DNA from: Slackia equolifaciens
GTDB taxonomy: Bacteria > Actinomycetota > Coriobacteriia > Coriobacteriales > Eggerthellaceae
DNA length: 64,000 bases
Assembly: GCF_003725995.1 (NCBI RefSeq)
Contig: NZ_QIBX01000011.1
Coordinates: 1-64,000, forward strand
Direction of reading: 5' to 3'
Part shown: positions 26,613 through 35,291 of the stretch, in pieces
Layout: each line of letters opens with the position of its first letter
Position numbering within the stretch: the first letter of the stretch is position 1
The notes under the pieces: model-generated
Seen by the model: the letters and a program-made list of their open reading frames with translations, nothing else
What the model was told of the DNA's origin: nothing
Database searches by the model: none
Made by a program: the position numbers and the translations under genes

Positions 26613-27639
26613 GCGCGTACTCCTTTTCCCTTCGATTGAGTTCGAGCACGTCATGAATCTTGTATGCCAGGCACCCGCCCGTGCACACGCCGCGCTCGCC
26701 CAACCCGCAATCCACACAGGCTGCCGAATGGCTCAATCGGGCGGCAACGGCGTCAATATTGACCAGGTAGTAATGCTCGAGCTGTTCGATGTTCTCGAAA
26801 TCCTCTACGCGCACCTTCGTGCAGTCCGACAGGCCAAAGCAGCGAACAGCCGTCAAATCGGGCATGATGTCGATTACGGGACGGCAATGAACCGCGCGCG
26901 ATTCCAGCGCCGAGGCGGGCAGATCGCGCTCGGGCCTCCCGGTGCGATACGCCTCGAACTGCGCCAGATCGGCATCATCGATCAGGCAGCTAGGCAGCTT
27001 GTTGCAATCGTAATAGGGCGTGATGCCGCGCGCCAGCAGGTCTTTGTAGAACACGAGAAGCGCCGGCTTGAACGTGGCGAAATAGTCGAGAGGGCTGCAT
27101 TCTCGCAGTGCCTCCTGGTTGGGCACCGTGATGGAAAACCGCAGGCGTTTAAAGCCGTAGCGTTCGAGCAGCTCGATGATAAAGCCGTAGTCGAACTCCG
27201 GGGAATCGATGTTGAACCCCAGCGTTACGCGGTCGCCCATATGGCGTTCCCGAATCGCCGCATCGAGAGATTCCACCATGCGCGCATATAGAGCCTGACC
27301 CATGCGGTCGGGATGGTTGCAGTTCACCAGCAGGTGAAACTTGGGATGCGCAAGCTCGTTGAGGTAGCGCCCCACGAGCACGCCGTTCGTATACACCGTG
27401 ACGCCTTTGATGCGCGCGTCGCCGATGATGTCACACAGAATGTCGCGGAACCGCGAGTGCGTTGTGGGCTCGCCGCCGATGAGGCCGAACGAGTTTCTCC
27501 GACCGCCGTCCAGTATGAAATCGACGACTTTGCGGTATGCCTCGGAATCGATTTCGGTGAACGACTCGTTCACGAACTCGTTTGCGAAGCAATAGGGGCA
27601 GTGCAGGTTGCACCTGTCGGTTAAGAAGATATTCGCCAT
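26593..27639 (-). CDS. Radical SAM/SPASM enzyme, probable peptide maturase
   Basis: A 348-residue enzyme. The N-terminal CNLHCPYCFANEF gives the CxxxCxxC motif for the SAM-binding 4Fe-4S cluster, followed by the GGEP motif (FGLIGGEPTTH). Near the C terminus Cys residues at HCRPVID, RCFGLSDC, ACVDCGLGERGVCTGGC and beyond look like a SPASM auxiliary-cluster region, typical of peptide-modifying rSAM enzymes. It starts 20 bp after the repeat peptide gene and overlaps the GNAT gene. No separate PqqD-like RRE domain is visible in it or nearby. The inferred role is to modify the adjacent Tyr/Gly repeat peptide; the chemistry is unknown. Confidence 0.9.
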   Translation of the reverse strand: MANIFLTDRCNLHCPYCFANEFVNESFTEIDSEAYRKVVDFILDGGRRNSFGLIGGEPTTHSRFRDILCDIIGDARIKGVTVYTNGVLVGRYLNELAHPKFHLLVNCNHPDRMGQALYARMVESLDAAIRERHMGDRVTLGFNIDSPEFDYGFIIELLERYGFKRLRFSITVPNQEALRECSPLDYFATFKPALLVFYKDLLARGITPYYDCNKLPSCLIDDADLAQFEAYRTGRPERDLPASALESRAVHCRPVIDIMPDLTAVRCFGLSDCTKVRVEDFENIEQLEHYYLVNIDAVAARLSHSAACVDCGLGERGVCTGGCLAYKIHDVLELNRREKEYAHERFAG

Positions 27640-27659
27640 GATGTCACGCCGCCGTCGGT

Positions 27660-27941
27660 CTACTTACCGCCCGATGACCCAGAAGAATAGTAGCCACCGT
27701 AGCTATCCGGGCTGCTGTAACCGGTGTTCGAGTTATAGTAGCCACCGTAACTATCCGGGCTGCTGTAGCCGGTGTTCGAGTTGTAGTAGCCGCCGTAGCT
27801 GTAGTCGTGGCTCGTATACCCCGTGTTCTCGTTGTAATACCCGCCGTAGCTGTAATCCGGGCTCGTATAGCCCGTATCGCTGCTGTAATATCCTCCGTAG
27901 CTGTCGGGGCTGCTATAGCTGCCGGAGCTGTCGCCACTCAT
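27660..27941 (-). CDS. Tyr/Gly/Ser-rich repeat peptide, candidate RiPP precursor
   Basis: A 93-residue peptide made almost wholly of five 16-18-residue repeats of the type SYGGYYNSNTGYSSPD, ending SGSSGGK. It has no Cys or Trp and almost no hydrophobic aliphatic residue; roughly a quarter of residues are Tyr. The ATG at 27941 is preferred because AGGAG lies six bases upstream; an in-frame ATG sits six bases earlier. It is the first gene of the minus-strand operon with the radical SAM/SPASM and GNAT genes. The short N-terminal region (about 12 residues) is unlike a classical long leader. Alternative reading: a structural low-complexity protein matured by these enzymes. Confidence 0.75.
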   Translation of the reverse strand: MSGDSSGSYSSPDSYGGYYSSDTGYTSPDYSYGGYYNENTGYTSHDYSYGGYYNSNTGYSSPDSYGGYYNSNTGYSSPDSYGGYYSSGSSGGK

Positions 27942-28255
27942 ACGCATCTCCTCTCTTTGCCTCGCACGCTTCGCCGCGCTTAGCATCATCGGGTGAAGCT
28001 ATGCATTGACGTATCGAAACCCCAAGGTGCCCGCGAAGCATGCGCATGCGGGCGTTGTGGTTTCATATGTGCGTTATACCACATCTCTGTTTCGCCAGGA
28101 ATAACTACGCGGTTTTGCGCAAATCGAAGTCAAGTCGATCGGACACAGGATACAAACGCGGCCGCACACATCCACCGGTACAAACGCAGAGCGCCCCGCT
28201 CGACCATCTCGAACGGGGCGCACCATGTCGACGCATCGCAAGAAGGCTTCAGCCT
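27942..28255 (-). other. Upstream region of the peptide cassette
   Basis: A gap of 314 bp with no gene. On the minus strand TGTGGTATAAC (around 28070-28080) offers an extended -10-like sequence for the cassette. Just upstream, 28089-28104 reads TTATTCCTGGCGAAAC on the minus strand, a possible degenerate copy of the CCTGG core of the intergenic elements. The right end carries the hairpin described at 28191. Confidence 0.35.
28191..28221 (-). terminator. Hairpin downstream of ccmD
   Basis: The stem GCGCCCCG/CGGGGCGC with additional inner TCGA pairing lies 35 bp after the ccmD stop. It has little T-run, so termination strength is unclear. Confidence 0.5.
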
Positions 28256-28441
28256 CTATTTGGCCTGCAGTTCCTCTACGTGCTCGGCCAGCGCATCGAT
28301 TTTCTTCTCGGTGGTTTTGAGCTTAGTGAGGATGAAAGCGACATACACGAGCAGGATCAAGAACAGCAGCGCATAAGCGGCAATCACGAACGGGGCGGCG
28401 GTGAGCACCGTCGAATAGATTTCAGCAAGAATGGGATCCAT
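28256..28441 (-). CDS. ccmD: CcmD-like small membrane protein
   Basis: 61 residues with one transmembrane helix (VIAAYALLFLILLVYVAFIL, about residues 18-38) and a charged coiled-coil-like tail (LKTTEKKIDALAEHVEELQA). Size, topology and position three bases after ccmC match CcmD, which helps release haem-loaded CcmE from the CcmABC complex. Sequence conservation in CcmD is low, so the name rests largely on context. Confidence 0.75.
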   Translation of the reverse strand: MDPILAEIYSTVLTAAPFVIAAYALLFLILLVYVAFILTKLKTTEKKIDALAEHVEELQAK

Positions 28442-28444
28442 AGG

Positions 28445-29209
28445 TTAGTCCTCCAATGCGTCCTGAATGCGGGCGAGTTTGTCTTCCATGACCTGCGCGC
28501 GCAAACGCAGGCGATACAGTGCAAAAGCGATGCACAAAAAGCCGAACAGAGAAATCAAGAGCGGCAGCAGCATATCGGGCGAAAGCCCCGAATCGGTGCG
28601 GAACACCACCGGGTGCACGCTGGACGGAATCAGGCGCGTGACCATGAAGCAGATGGGCACGTCGATGAAGATCAAAATGCCGAACACGCTCGCATAGGTG
28701 GCGCGGCGCTCGGGATCGGCCAGCGCATTGCGCAGAATGAAATACGCGATCACCAGTAGCATCAGAATGAAGTAGGTGGTCAAACGCGGTTCCCACGTCC
28801 ACCACACGCCCCACTCATAGCGGGTCCACATCTCGCCGGTGACCATGGTGCACAGGATGAACACCAAGCCGATCTCCATGGCGATGCGGGCGCGCGTATC
28901 GAAGCACGAGCGCTTGGTCATGAGGAACCTGATGGCATAGTACGCGGCGAAGGCGATGGCCACGAAGCTCACCAACGCCACCGGCATATGCCAGTAGAAG
29001 ATTTTCTGGGACAGCAACAGCTTGTTGCCCACCACCACGCCATTGATGACAGCGGGCTCGCTTACCTCCGCGCCGTTCACCAAGCCGGCGACGGTGAAGT
29101 TGAGCACGAAGCCCGCCACCGCGAGCAGCGCGCCCACGATGAGCACCGCAGGCGCCGCCTTGTCCAGCACGCCGCCAACTACGGGCTCTTTGACCGGTTT
29201 ATCAGCCAT
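28445..29209 (-). CDS. ccmC: Haem exporter/handling protein CcmC
   Basis: A 254-residue membrane protein with six predicted helices. The haem-handling tryptophan-rich motif is WGVWWTWEPRLTT near residue 134, with the periplasmic His ligands expected nearby (FYWHMPVA; SSVHPVVF). CcmC loads haem onto CcmE during System I cytochrome c maturation. The last 25 residues are a charged tail. A TATAAT sequence lies 36 bp upstream, so ccmC-ccmD may have its own promoter after the 258-bp gap from ccmB. Confidence 0.92.
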   Translation of the reverse strand: MADKPVKEPVVGGVLDKAAPAVLIVGALLAVAGFVLNFTVAGLVNGAEVSEPAVINGVVVGNKLLLSQKIFYWHMPVALVSFVAIAFAAYYAIRFLMTKRSCFDTRARIAMEIGLVFILCTMVTGEMWTRYEWGVWWTWEPRLTTYFILMLLVIAYFILRNALADPERRATYASVFGILIFIDVPICFMVTRLIPSSVHPVVFRTDSGLSPDMLLPLLISLFGFLCIAFALYRLRLRAQVMEDKLARIQDALED

Positions 29210-29244
29210 AGTGCGCGTTCCTTTCCTTTCTCGTATGTAAGCCT

Positions 29245-29273
29245 ATTATAACTTCTCTCTTAAAACTTGCAGA
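29245..29273 (-). promoter_or_regulatory. Candidate promoter for ccmCD
   Basis: A perfect TATAAT -10 hexamer (29250-29245, minus strand) with a poor -35 match (TCTGCA) 17 bp upstream, followed by the ccmC start 36 bp downstream with AAAGGAAAGGAA. Confidence 0.35.
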
Positions 29274-29467
29274 TTCGATAGGAGCAGCGAGCAAACGCCT
29301 CTTGCCGCCCCCCTCCGGATTAATCCGACGGGCGCAGAGAGCGTGCCTGATGCAGCACTGTCCCGCGGCCCAGCTCAGGCTGCTCCGGCAAACGCAAGAA
29401 GCACGCTTCGCGCAAGACCAGGCCTGGGCCCAAAATGGAGCCGACGTTCGTGTGGCGTCGTCTTGCC

Positions 29468-30184
29468 TCATGCGCTAATCACGAAGTCGTACAGCACCCA
29501 TGAAACAAGAATCATCACCACGTCATACGCCCCCGCCATGGCAAGAGAGGTAGCGAATGTGTTCATCCAGCCCTCCGGCGCGCACATCGCGCACGTGGTT
29601 GCCGCCACGCACGACCACAGAAGCGGGAACAGCAGCGGAATGAACATCACCGCCAGCATCACGTCTTTTCCACGCGTGTTGATGGTGATGGTCGAGAGCA
29701 TGGTGCCCACACCCGCGATGCCGATCGTGCCCACCGCAAGCGGGATGAGCATCATCGGCCACGAAGGAGCCGCGCCTACCTGCCCCAGGAAAAAGAAGAA
29801 GAACAGGGGCACGCACACCACTTCCACCACCACAAGGAACAGCAGATTAGCCGTGGCCTTGGCCAAGAAGATGACCGAGCGATCCATGGGCACAAGCAGC
29901 ATACCCTCCAGACAGCCCTGCTCCTTCTCATGCGAGAACGAACGGTTGAGGCCCAGCAGGCTCGTGAACAGGATGACCGCCCACAGAAGACCCCCCGCCA
30001 TCTGCTGGATGTCGAGCTCGGTTCCCGCCTGGGCAAGAGCGGCGCCGTACACCACCAGAACGAGCAGCGCATAGAGGCCCATCGAGGTGATCATGTCCTT
30101 GGTGTGCAGCTCTTGGGAAAGGTCCTTTTTGAGGAGCGCGACGTAATGCGCCCAGGTGGAGGGCTTTTTGCACTCTACGGCCAT
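29468..30184 (-). CDS. ccmB: CcmB, haem ABC transporter permease subunit
   Basis: A 238-residue membrane protein with six hydrophobic segments. The CcmB signature region is visible in KDLSQELHTKDMITSMGLYA, NRSFSHEKEQGCLEGMLLVP and FLAKATANLLFLVVVEVV. The ATG overlaps the stop of ccmA (TAATG), so the two subunits are coupled. With CcmA it forms the transporter that releases holo-CcmE. Confidence 0.93.
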   Translation of the reverse strand: MAVECKKPSTWAHYVALLKKDLSQELHTKDMITSMGLYALLVLVVYGAALAQAGTELDIQQMAGGLLWAVILFTSLLGLNRSFSHEKEQGCLEGMLLVPMDRSVIFLAKATANLLFLVVVEVVCVPLFFFFFLGQVGAAPSWPMMLIPLAVGTIGIAGVGTMLSTITINTRGKDVMLAVMFIPLLFPLLWSCVAATTCAMCAPEGWMNTFATSLAMAGAYDVVMILVSWVLYDFVISA

Positions 30185-30909
30185 TACGCCACCCCCATTC
30201 CAACGGTCTGACGGTAAAGGTTGCGAAACTCCTCGAAATCGAGCTCCTCCTTAGGCGCGAACGTCACCACGCGACCGCGCGCCAGCACGAGCGCATGAGT
30301 GCAGGTGTCGAAGCCCTTTTGCAAATCGTGGCTCACCATGACAAAGGTGCGGCCTTCGCGCAGCCCCCCTATGAGCTCGTCGAAAATCTCGACCGCATGG
30401 GGGTCGAGGCCCGCATATGGCTCGTCGAGAAACACCACCTGGGGATCGTTCATGAGGGCGCGCGCAATGGACAGGCGCTGCGTCATGCCGCGCGAAAACG
30501 TGCGCACAAGGTCGAATCGGCGATGGTCGAGCTCCACCGAACGCAGCAGCTCGCGCACGCGCTCCTCGGGGTTGACCACGCCGTAGAGCCGCGCCACGAA
30601 CATGAGGTTCTCCATGGCGGTAAGATCGGGATAGAGCATGGAGTTGTGCGAGATGAGGCCGATGTGGCCGCGTACCTGGTCAGGCTCCTCTTTGGCGTCG
30701 ATTCCCATCACGCGCACCGAACCCTGCGTGGGGCGCGAGAGCGTAGAGAGAATGCGCAAAAGCGTGGTTTTGCCTGCGCCGTTGGGCCCGAAGATGGAGA
30801 GAAAAGCCCCCTCCGGCAAGTCAAACGTCACCCTGTCAAGCGCCTTGCGGTCGCCAAACACCTTGGTGAGCTTTTTTATTTCAAGCGCGTTGGTCAATCG
30901 CGTCACCAT
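30184..30909 (-). CDS. ccmA: CcmA, haem ABC transporter ATPase subunit
   Basis: A 241-residue ABC ATPase: Walker A IFGPNGAGKTTLLRILSTL, Q-loop around GLISHNSML, signature FSRGMTQRLSIARAL, Walker B VVFLDEPYAGLDPHA and the H-loop VMVSHDLQKG. Length and operon position (ccmF-ccmA-ccmB) identify it as CcmA. A GTG codon two codons into the frame is an alternative start. Confidence 0.92.
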   Translation of the reverse strand: MVTRLTNALEIKKLTKVFGDRKALDRVTFDLPEGAFLSIFGPNGAGKTTLLRILSTLSRPTQGSVRVMGIDAKEEPDQVRGHIGLISHNSMLYPDLTAMENLMFVARLYGVVNPEERVRELLRSVELDHRRFDLVRTFSRGMTQRLSIARALMNDPQVVFLDEPYAGLDPHAVEIFDELIGGLREGRTFVMVSHDLQKGFDTCTHALVLARGRVVTFAPKEELDFEEFRNLYRQTVGMGVA

Positions 30910-30996
30910 CCCCTACGTATGCGAAAGCGAGGCGCAAGCCCAACGACTCGCGCCCCGCCGAATGTGGGCAACGCCCATCCGCCGCCCACAGATATG

Positions 30997-33201
30997 CTAC
31001 TCCTTGCTGACGGCAGGCTCCACGTCTTCGCCAGCAGGCTTGTTGTCGGCCGGCGCGCTTTTCGCGGACGCGTCAACCGCATCCTTGCGGCGGCCGAGAA
31101 GCGCAATGGCCGTGCCCACCATGAGCAGGCCGAATCCCACCCACGTGAAGCTGATGAGAGGATTCACGCGCACGTCCATCGAAAGCTGGCCGTCTTCGCT
31201 CACGCCGCGATACACCACGAACAGGTCCTCAAGCGGGCTGCCGAGCACGCTCGCGTTGAGCTTGGTCTGCTGCGTCATAGCGTCGAGCTGCACCGAAGGC
31301 GCCACATGGCCCAGATACGCCCCGCTGTTCACATCGTACACGTCGAACTGCACGGTGTAGAGGTAATCCTCGCCGTTGTTGATCTCTTCGACGGAGCTGT
31401 CGGTATAGCGCAGCTCGTAGTCGTCTACCGTGAACGAATCGGCGGTATTCGCCTCTTCGTCGAAGTTGACGTACTGCACGGTTTCAGTGACATACATCGA
31501 AGAGCCGATCAGGCCTACCAAAATGATGGCCATGGCAAGGTGGGCAATGTAGCCGCCGAAGCGCGAGGAATTCTTAACCAGCAGCGTGAAGAACGAAGCT
31601 ACCGGGTTCTTGCCCGTGTTCTTGGAGCGAGCACGTACGGCGCGGCCGATCATGAACAGCGTGTTGAAGAACAGCAGCGACGCAACCGCAAAGCCCACCA
31701 CGGCAAGGCCGTTGTAGTACCACACGGGACCCTCGTTTGCCAAGCCCTGCGCGTTGGAATCGCCCGCCGCAAGCGTGGCCTCATACGCCGGATACAGCGT
31801 GGTCACGAAGTACACCATGAGCACGATGAACAGCACGAGCGCGAAGATCGCGGGGATCTTGGCCTGCTTAAAGAACGCGCGGCGACCAGTTTTGCCCCAA
31901 GCGAGCAGCGGACACACCGCGATGATGAAGCAGTACACGATGCCCAGCGGACGCGCCACGGCGTTGTAGGTGCCGGCGGAGAGGCTCTGGCCACCGAAGG
32001 GCAAGAAGCTCGGCAGCGCGCTTGAAACCGTCAGGTACAGAAGCAGCAGCGTGAACACGATCATGATCACGTTGTTGAAATAGTACGCGGCATCTTTGGA
32101 CGCGAGCGATTCGATGGCATCGCCCTGCCCGAAAGACTTCCAGCGAATGACCAGACCCACGATGCCCATGAGCACCGAAGCCACGATCAACGTGCCGAAC
32201 AGGTACAGCGACACGGGGTCGCCCGCGAAGGCGTGCACCGACTGCACGATGCCGGAGCGCGTGATGAAGGTGCCGACCACGGCGAAGGTGAATGCGAGGC
32301 AGGCGCACATGATGCTCCAACGCTTGAACGCGCCGCGCTGACGGTACACGGTCAGGCTGTGCACCAAAGCGAGCGCCACCATCCACGAAAGCAGGCTGGC
32401 GTTCTCAACGGGGTCCCATCCCCAATAGCCGCCCCAGCCGAGCACCACGTAGGCCCACACCGAGCCCAGGCCGATGCCGATACCCAGGAACAGCCACGAG
32501 AACATCGCGAAACGGCTGGAACGACGCACCCATTTGGCGCTCGCATCGTTGACGATGAGCGCCGCGATGGCGTAGGCGAACGGGATGGTGAGGCCCGCGT
32601 AGCCGATGAACAGCGTAGGCGGATGGATGGCCTGCGCCCAGTGCTCGAGCAGCGAGTTCATGCCCAAGACCGAGGCCTCGGCGGTCAGCTGGCCGTCGGA
32701 GCCGAAGTAGTAATCGGGCGTGGTGATGAAGGGCATGTTGTCCTCGGAGAACAGCAGCACGCCCACGAACGCCGCCAGCACGAGCTGCGACACGAAGAGC
32801 GCCATGTAGTCCATCGCGTCGTTCTTGCGCATGGCGCGCACGGCAACCACCGCGTTGAACACGGAGATGAGCCACGCCCAGAACAGAAGCGAGCCCTCAC
32901 GACCGGCCCACAGGCCGCTGAAGCGGTACAGCGTGCCCAAAACGCCCTCTGCGCTGCTGTGATTCTCCAGCACGTACTCGATAGACATGTCGCCCGTGAG
33001 GAAACAGTACACCAGAATGCCGCAGCATACGGTGAGCGCCAAAAACGAGAGCAACGACGCCACGCAGCCGCCCCATGAGAGGGTCTCCGCAGTATCAGCG
33101 CGCCCGGTGCGGCGCAGAATCTGGCCCGCAAGCAGGCACACGATCGACACGGCCACGCCCGCGAAGGCGACGACCAGCCCGATCAATCCGAATGTAGACA
33201 T
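30997..33201 (-). CDS. ccmF: Cytochrome c haem-lyase subunit CcmF
   Basis: A 734-residue membrane protein with about 14-15 helices. The tryptophan-rich WWD-type motif is GWGGYWGWDPVENASLLSW (about residue 255), and GLWAGREGSLLFWAWLIS near residue 97 is typical of CcmF/NrfE. CcmF attaches haem from CcmE to apocytochrome. A periplasmic domain precedes the last helix (about residues 570-690). It ends with a charged, Lys/Asp-rich tail. 87 bp separate it from ccmA. Confidence 0.94.
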   Translation of the reverse strand: MSTFGLIGLVVAFAGVAVSIVCLLAGQILRRTGRADTAETLSWGGCVASLLSFLALTVCCGILVYCFLTGDMSIEYVLENHSSAEGVLGTLYRFSGLWAGREGSLLFWAWLISVFNAVVAVRAMRKNDAMDYMALFVSQLVLAAFVGVLLFSEDNMPFITTPDYYFGSDGQLTAEASVLGMNSLLEHWAQAIHPPTLFIGYAGLTIPFAYAIAALIVNDASAKWVRRSSRFAMFSWLFLGIGIGLGSVWAYVVLGWGGYWGWDPVENASLLSWMVALALVHSLTVYRQRGAFKRWSIMCACLAFTFAVVGTFITRSGIVQSVHAFAGDPVSLYLFGTLIVASVLMGIVGLVIRWKSFGQGDAIESLASKDAAYYFNNVIMIVFTLLLLYLTVSSALPSFLPFGGQSLSAGTYNAVARPLGIVYCFIIAVCPLLAWGKTGRRAFFKQAKIPAIFALVLFIVLMVYFVTTLYPAYEATLAAGDSNAQGLANEGPVWYYNGLAVVGFAVASLLFFNTLFMIGRAVRARSKNTGKNPVASFFTLLVKNSSRFGGYIAHLAMAIILVGLIGSSMYVTETVQYVNFDEEANTADSFTVDDYELRYTDSSVEEINNGEDYLYTVQFDVYDVNSGAYLGHVAPSVQLDAMTQQTKLNASVLGSPLEDLFVVYRGVSEDGQLSMDVRVNPLISFTWVGFGLLMVGTAIALLGRRKDAVDASAKSAPADNKPAGEDVEPAVSKE

Positions 33202-33292
33202 GGAGGGGGAATCCTTTCTTAACTTACTCTATCGCCGCCCGCAGACGGCACACCCCGGATGAGCCGGGGTCGGCGGGGCAAGAGCAGTCCGC

Positions 33293-33976
33293 CTATCCTT
33301 CCTGCGCGACGTCGGTGGCAACAAAGGAGCCATCGGCCGAAATCGAGCCCGTGATCACGACCGAGGTGCCATCGGTAATCGTCTCGGGCAGCGCGCCGTC
33401 GAAATCGACAGGAACCTGCACGGAGGAGTCCTCGGCATCGCACACCACGAAGCGCGCATCGCCCTGTCCCGCCGCGGTGAGCGTGCCTTCGGCCACCGTG
33501 CCGGTCACCTTCACCGTGGTGTCCACGATATCGTCGCCGTACTCAAGCAGGCGCGATACCGCGAGAGCATCGGTGGCCGATTCGTACTTTGACGGGCACT
33601 TCGTGACCAATTCGCTTGCCACCAACACAACGCCGTCCGACCCGGAATCCTGCAGCGTGCCCGTGCAGATGGCGGTCACGCCGTTGCCGAAGGTCGAAGA
33701 AGCGGCGCCTTCATAGCGCACATTCAGAGTCTGAGACTGGTCGCCTTCGGGATCGTAGATGGAAAAGGTCAGCACGTTGTCCTGGGTGGTAAACGAGTTG
33801 TCCACCACGTTGCCTGAAACCTGGACGCGTTGGCCGCCATTGGCCCCGCCCAGGGCGTCGCTTACAGAGATGGTCTTGGCAGCGCCGCTTGAGCCGATCA
33901 CGGCAAGCGCCACCGCAAGCACCACGATGATAACGCCCGTGACCACGACGAGCCTGCGCTTGGTCTTCGTGTTCAT
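33293..33976 (-). CDS. ccmE: CcmE-type haem chaperone, Cys variant with C-terminal extension
   Basis: A 227-residue membrane-anchored protein. Residues 8-27 form the helix (VVVTGVIIVVLAVALAVIG). The following OB-fold has VQVSGNVVDNSF and VRYEG, and the haem-attachment motif is LVTKCPSKYE, that is CxxxY in place of the usual HxxxY. This Cys variant is known from Desulfovibrio and some archaea. After it comes a second OB-like segment (VKVTGTVAEGTLTAAG ... VVITGSISADGSFVATDV) that ordinary CcmE lacks. First gene of the ccm block, directly below a terminator. Confidence 0.85.
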   Translation of the reverse strand: MNTKTKRRLVVVTGVIIVVLAVALAVIGSSGAAKTISVSDALGGANGGQRVQVSGNVVDNSFTTQDNVLTFSIYDPEGDQSQTLNVRYEGAASSTFGNGVTAICTGTLQDSGSDGVVLVASELVTKCPSKYESATDALAVSRLLEYGDDIVDTTVKVTGTVAEGTLTAAGQGDARFVVCDAEDSSVQVPVDFDGALPETITDGTSVVITGSISADGSFVATDVAQEG

Positions 33977-34059
33977 GTTCGCTCCTAAGGTATTTCATCT
34001 GGGCACATATGCCCCATACGTAAAATGGCCGCAAAAGCAGCAGCGTAAATTATAAAAAG

Positions 34060-34087
34060 AAAAGCCCGCTCCAAAAGGCGGGCTTTT
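34060..34087 (-). terminator. Terminator between the cytochrome and ccmE
   Basis: The stem AAAAGCCCGC/GCGGGCTTTT is followed by T-rich sequence in the minus direction (TTCTTTTTATAA). It separates the multihaem cytochrome gene from the ccm genes. Confidence 0.85.
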
Positions 34088-34210
34088 CAGGTTTCACATC
34101 TTCGCCCCGGAAATACGCTTATTGCGGTACGGAGGTGGATGCGGTGTCGTCATGGCGGGGCGCAAACCCCGCCGTTTTGCTCGAATCAGGCCGTTCGCCC
34201 GACCATCGCG

Positions 34211-34981
34211 CTATTCGGCGTCGACGGTGTGCAGCTGCTTGGCCTCAGACATGGTCAGCCAACCCTCAGGAACGGGGGCGTCGCTGTGGCACTGGGTGCA
34301 ATAGTTGACAGACTGAGCATGAGCCTTGTGGCACTGGGAGCAGGCCACGTCGCCGTGCTGGGTCTTGTGCGGGTTGCGCACCTCGGCCAGATCGGCGGTA
34401 GCGGCGATCAGGTCGTCGCGGTTCTTGAGCTCGGTGCCGTCATCGGTCACATGGTGGCAGCTGTCGTTGAGGCAGAACTGCTCCTCATCCTCATAGCCGA
34501 CGCCCTCAGCCAGGGTGGCCAGGTCGCGCTCGGTGGGGATGGTCTGACCCTTCTTGTTGACGCCCTCGACCTCGTAAGATCCGGTCACCCAGTGGATGCC
34601 CTCGTTGATCTGCTGGCCGATGTTGGGCACATGGCACTCGAGGCAGGTGGTGCCGTCGGTGACCTTGTGGTTGTAGGCCATCATGGCCATCTTGGCGTTC
34701 TCGTCGGTGATGTCATTGCCCCACTTGTCCTGGTTGCCGGTGGCATAGGTCTCGTAGGACGCGTCCATGGGAGTGTGGCAGATGGCGTTGCAGAAGCTAG
34801 GCTGCTCGTGCCAGACCCAGAAGCCGGCGCCAGCAGCAACGATCACAACGACAACGACACCGAGGATGATCGGGAGCTTCTTCTTGCCGCCCTTGGCCTT
34901 CTTGGCCTTGGCATCCGTGGCAGTGGCCTCGGTGGTCTCTTCGACCGCCTCGGTGGCCTCGTTCTTGATCTCGTCAGCCAT
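34211..34981 (-). CDS. Membrane-anchored multihaem cytochrome c, NapC/NrfH-like
   Basis: 256 residues. An acidic-basic N-terminal segment (KAKKAKGGKKK) precedes one membrane helix (LPIILGVVVVVIVAAGAGFW, about 36-58), then a periplasmic domain with haem sites CNAICH (CX3CH), CLECH, CLNDSCH (CX4CH), CSQCH and CTQCH: probably five haems, two with non-standard spacing. The layout FCNAICHTPM just after the helix recalls the NapC/NrfH quinol dehydrogenases, where the first site is CX2CHxM. It likely passes electrons from menaquinol to periplasmic reductases. The start at 34981 has AAGGGGGG upstream. Confidence 0.85.
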   Translation of the reverse strand: MADEIKNEATEAVEETTEATATDAKAKKAKGGKKKLPIILGVVVVVIVAAGAGFWVWHEQPSFCNAICHTPMDASYETYATGNQDKWGNDITDENAKMAMMAYNHKVTDGTTCLECHVPNIGQQINEGIHWVTGSYEVEGVNKKGQTIPTERDLATLAEGVGYEDEEQFCLNDSCHHVTDDGTELKNRDDLIAATADLAEVRNPHKTQHGDVACSQCHKAHAQSVNYCTQCHSDAPVPEGWLTMSEAKQLHTVDAE

Positions 34982-35291
34982 GGATACCCCCCTTTCGTAG
35001 TTCGTTCCTCTTCCTTCACATGTATTCCGCATGCGACTTGGAGGGGAGCGCTGCGCCGCGACGACACTGACGGCAGCTGCGCACCGGGTTTGGTAGGCCG
35101 TATGCGAAATGCATCACTGCACTTTAACACACATCCTCCATACCTTTGCCAGAAATCTCTCACCCATTTGGGGGGAATTTCCTATTCATGCAGGTAGAAA
35201 ACGTGCACATGCAATGATTTCGCGTAATTCTCCTCACAAAAGAGCACATGAGCGAAACGCGAAGCGCATCGCGCCCGGCAAAAGCCCGCGC

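Noticed and set aside
30295-32025. 576-codon plus-strand frame over ccmA and ccmF
   Set aside because: Antisense shadow of clearly identified ccm genes.
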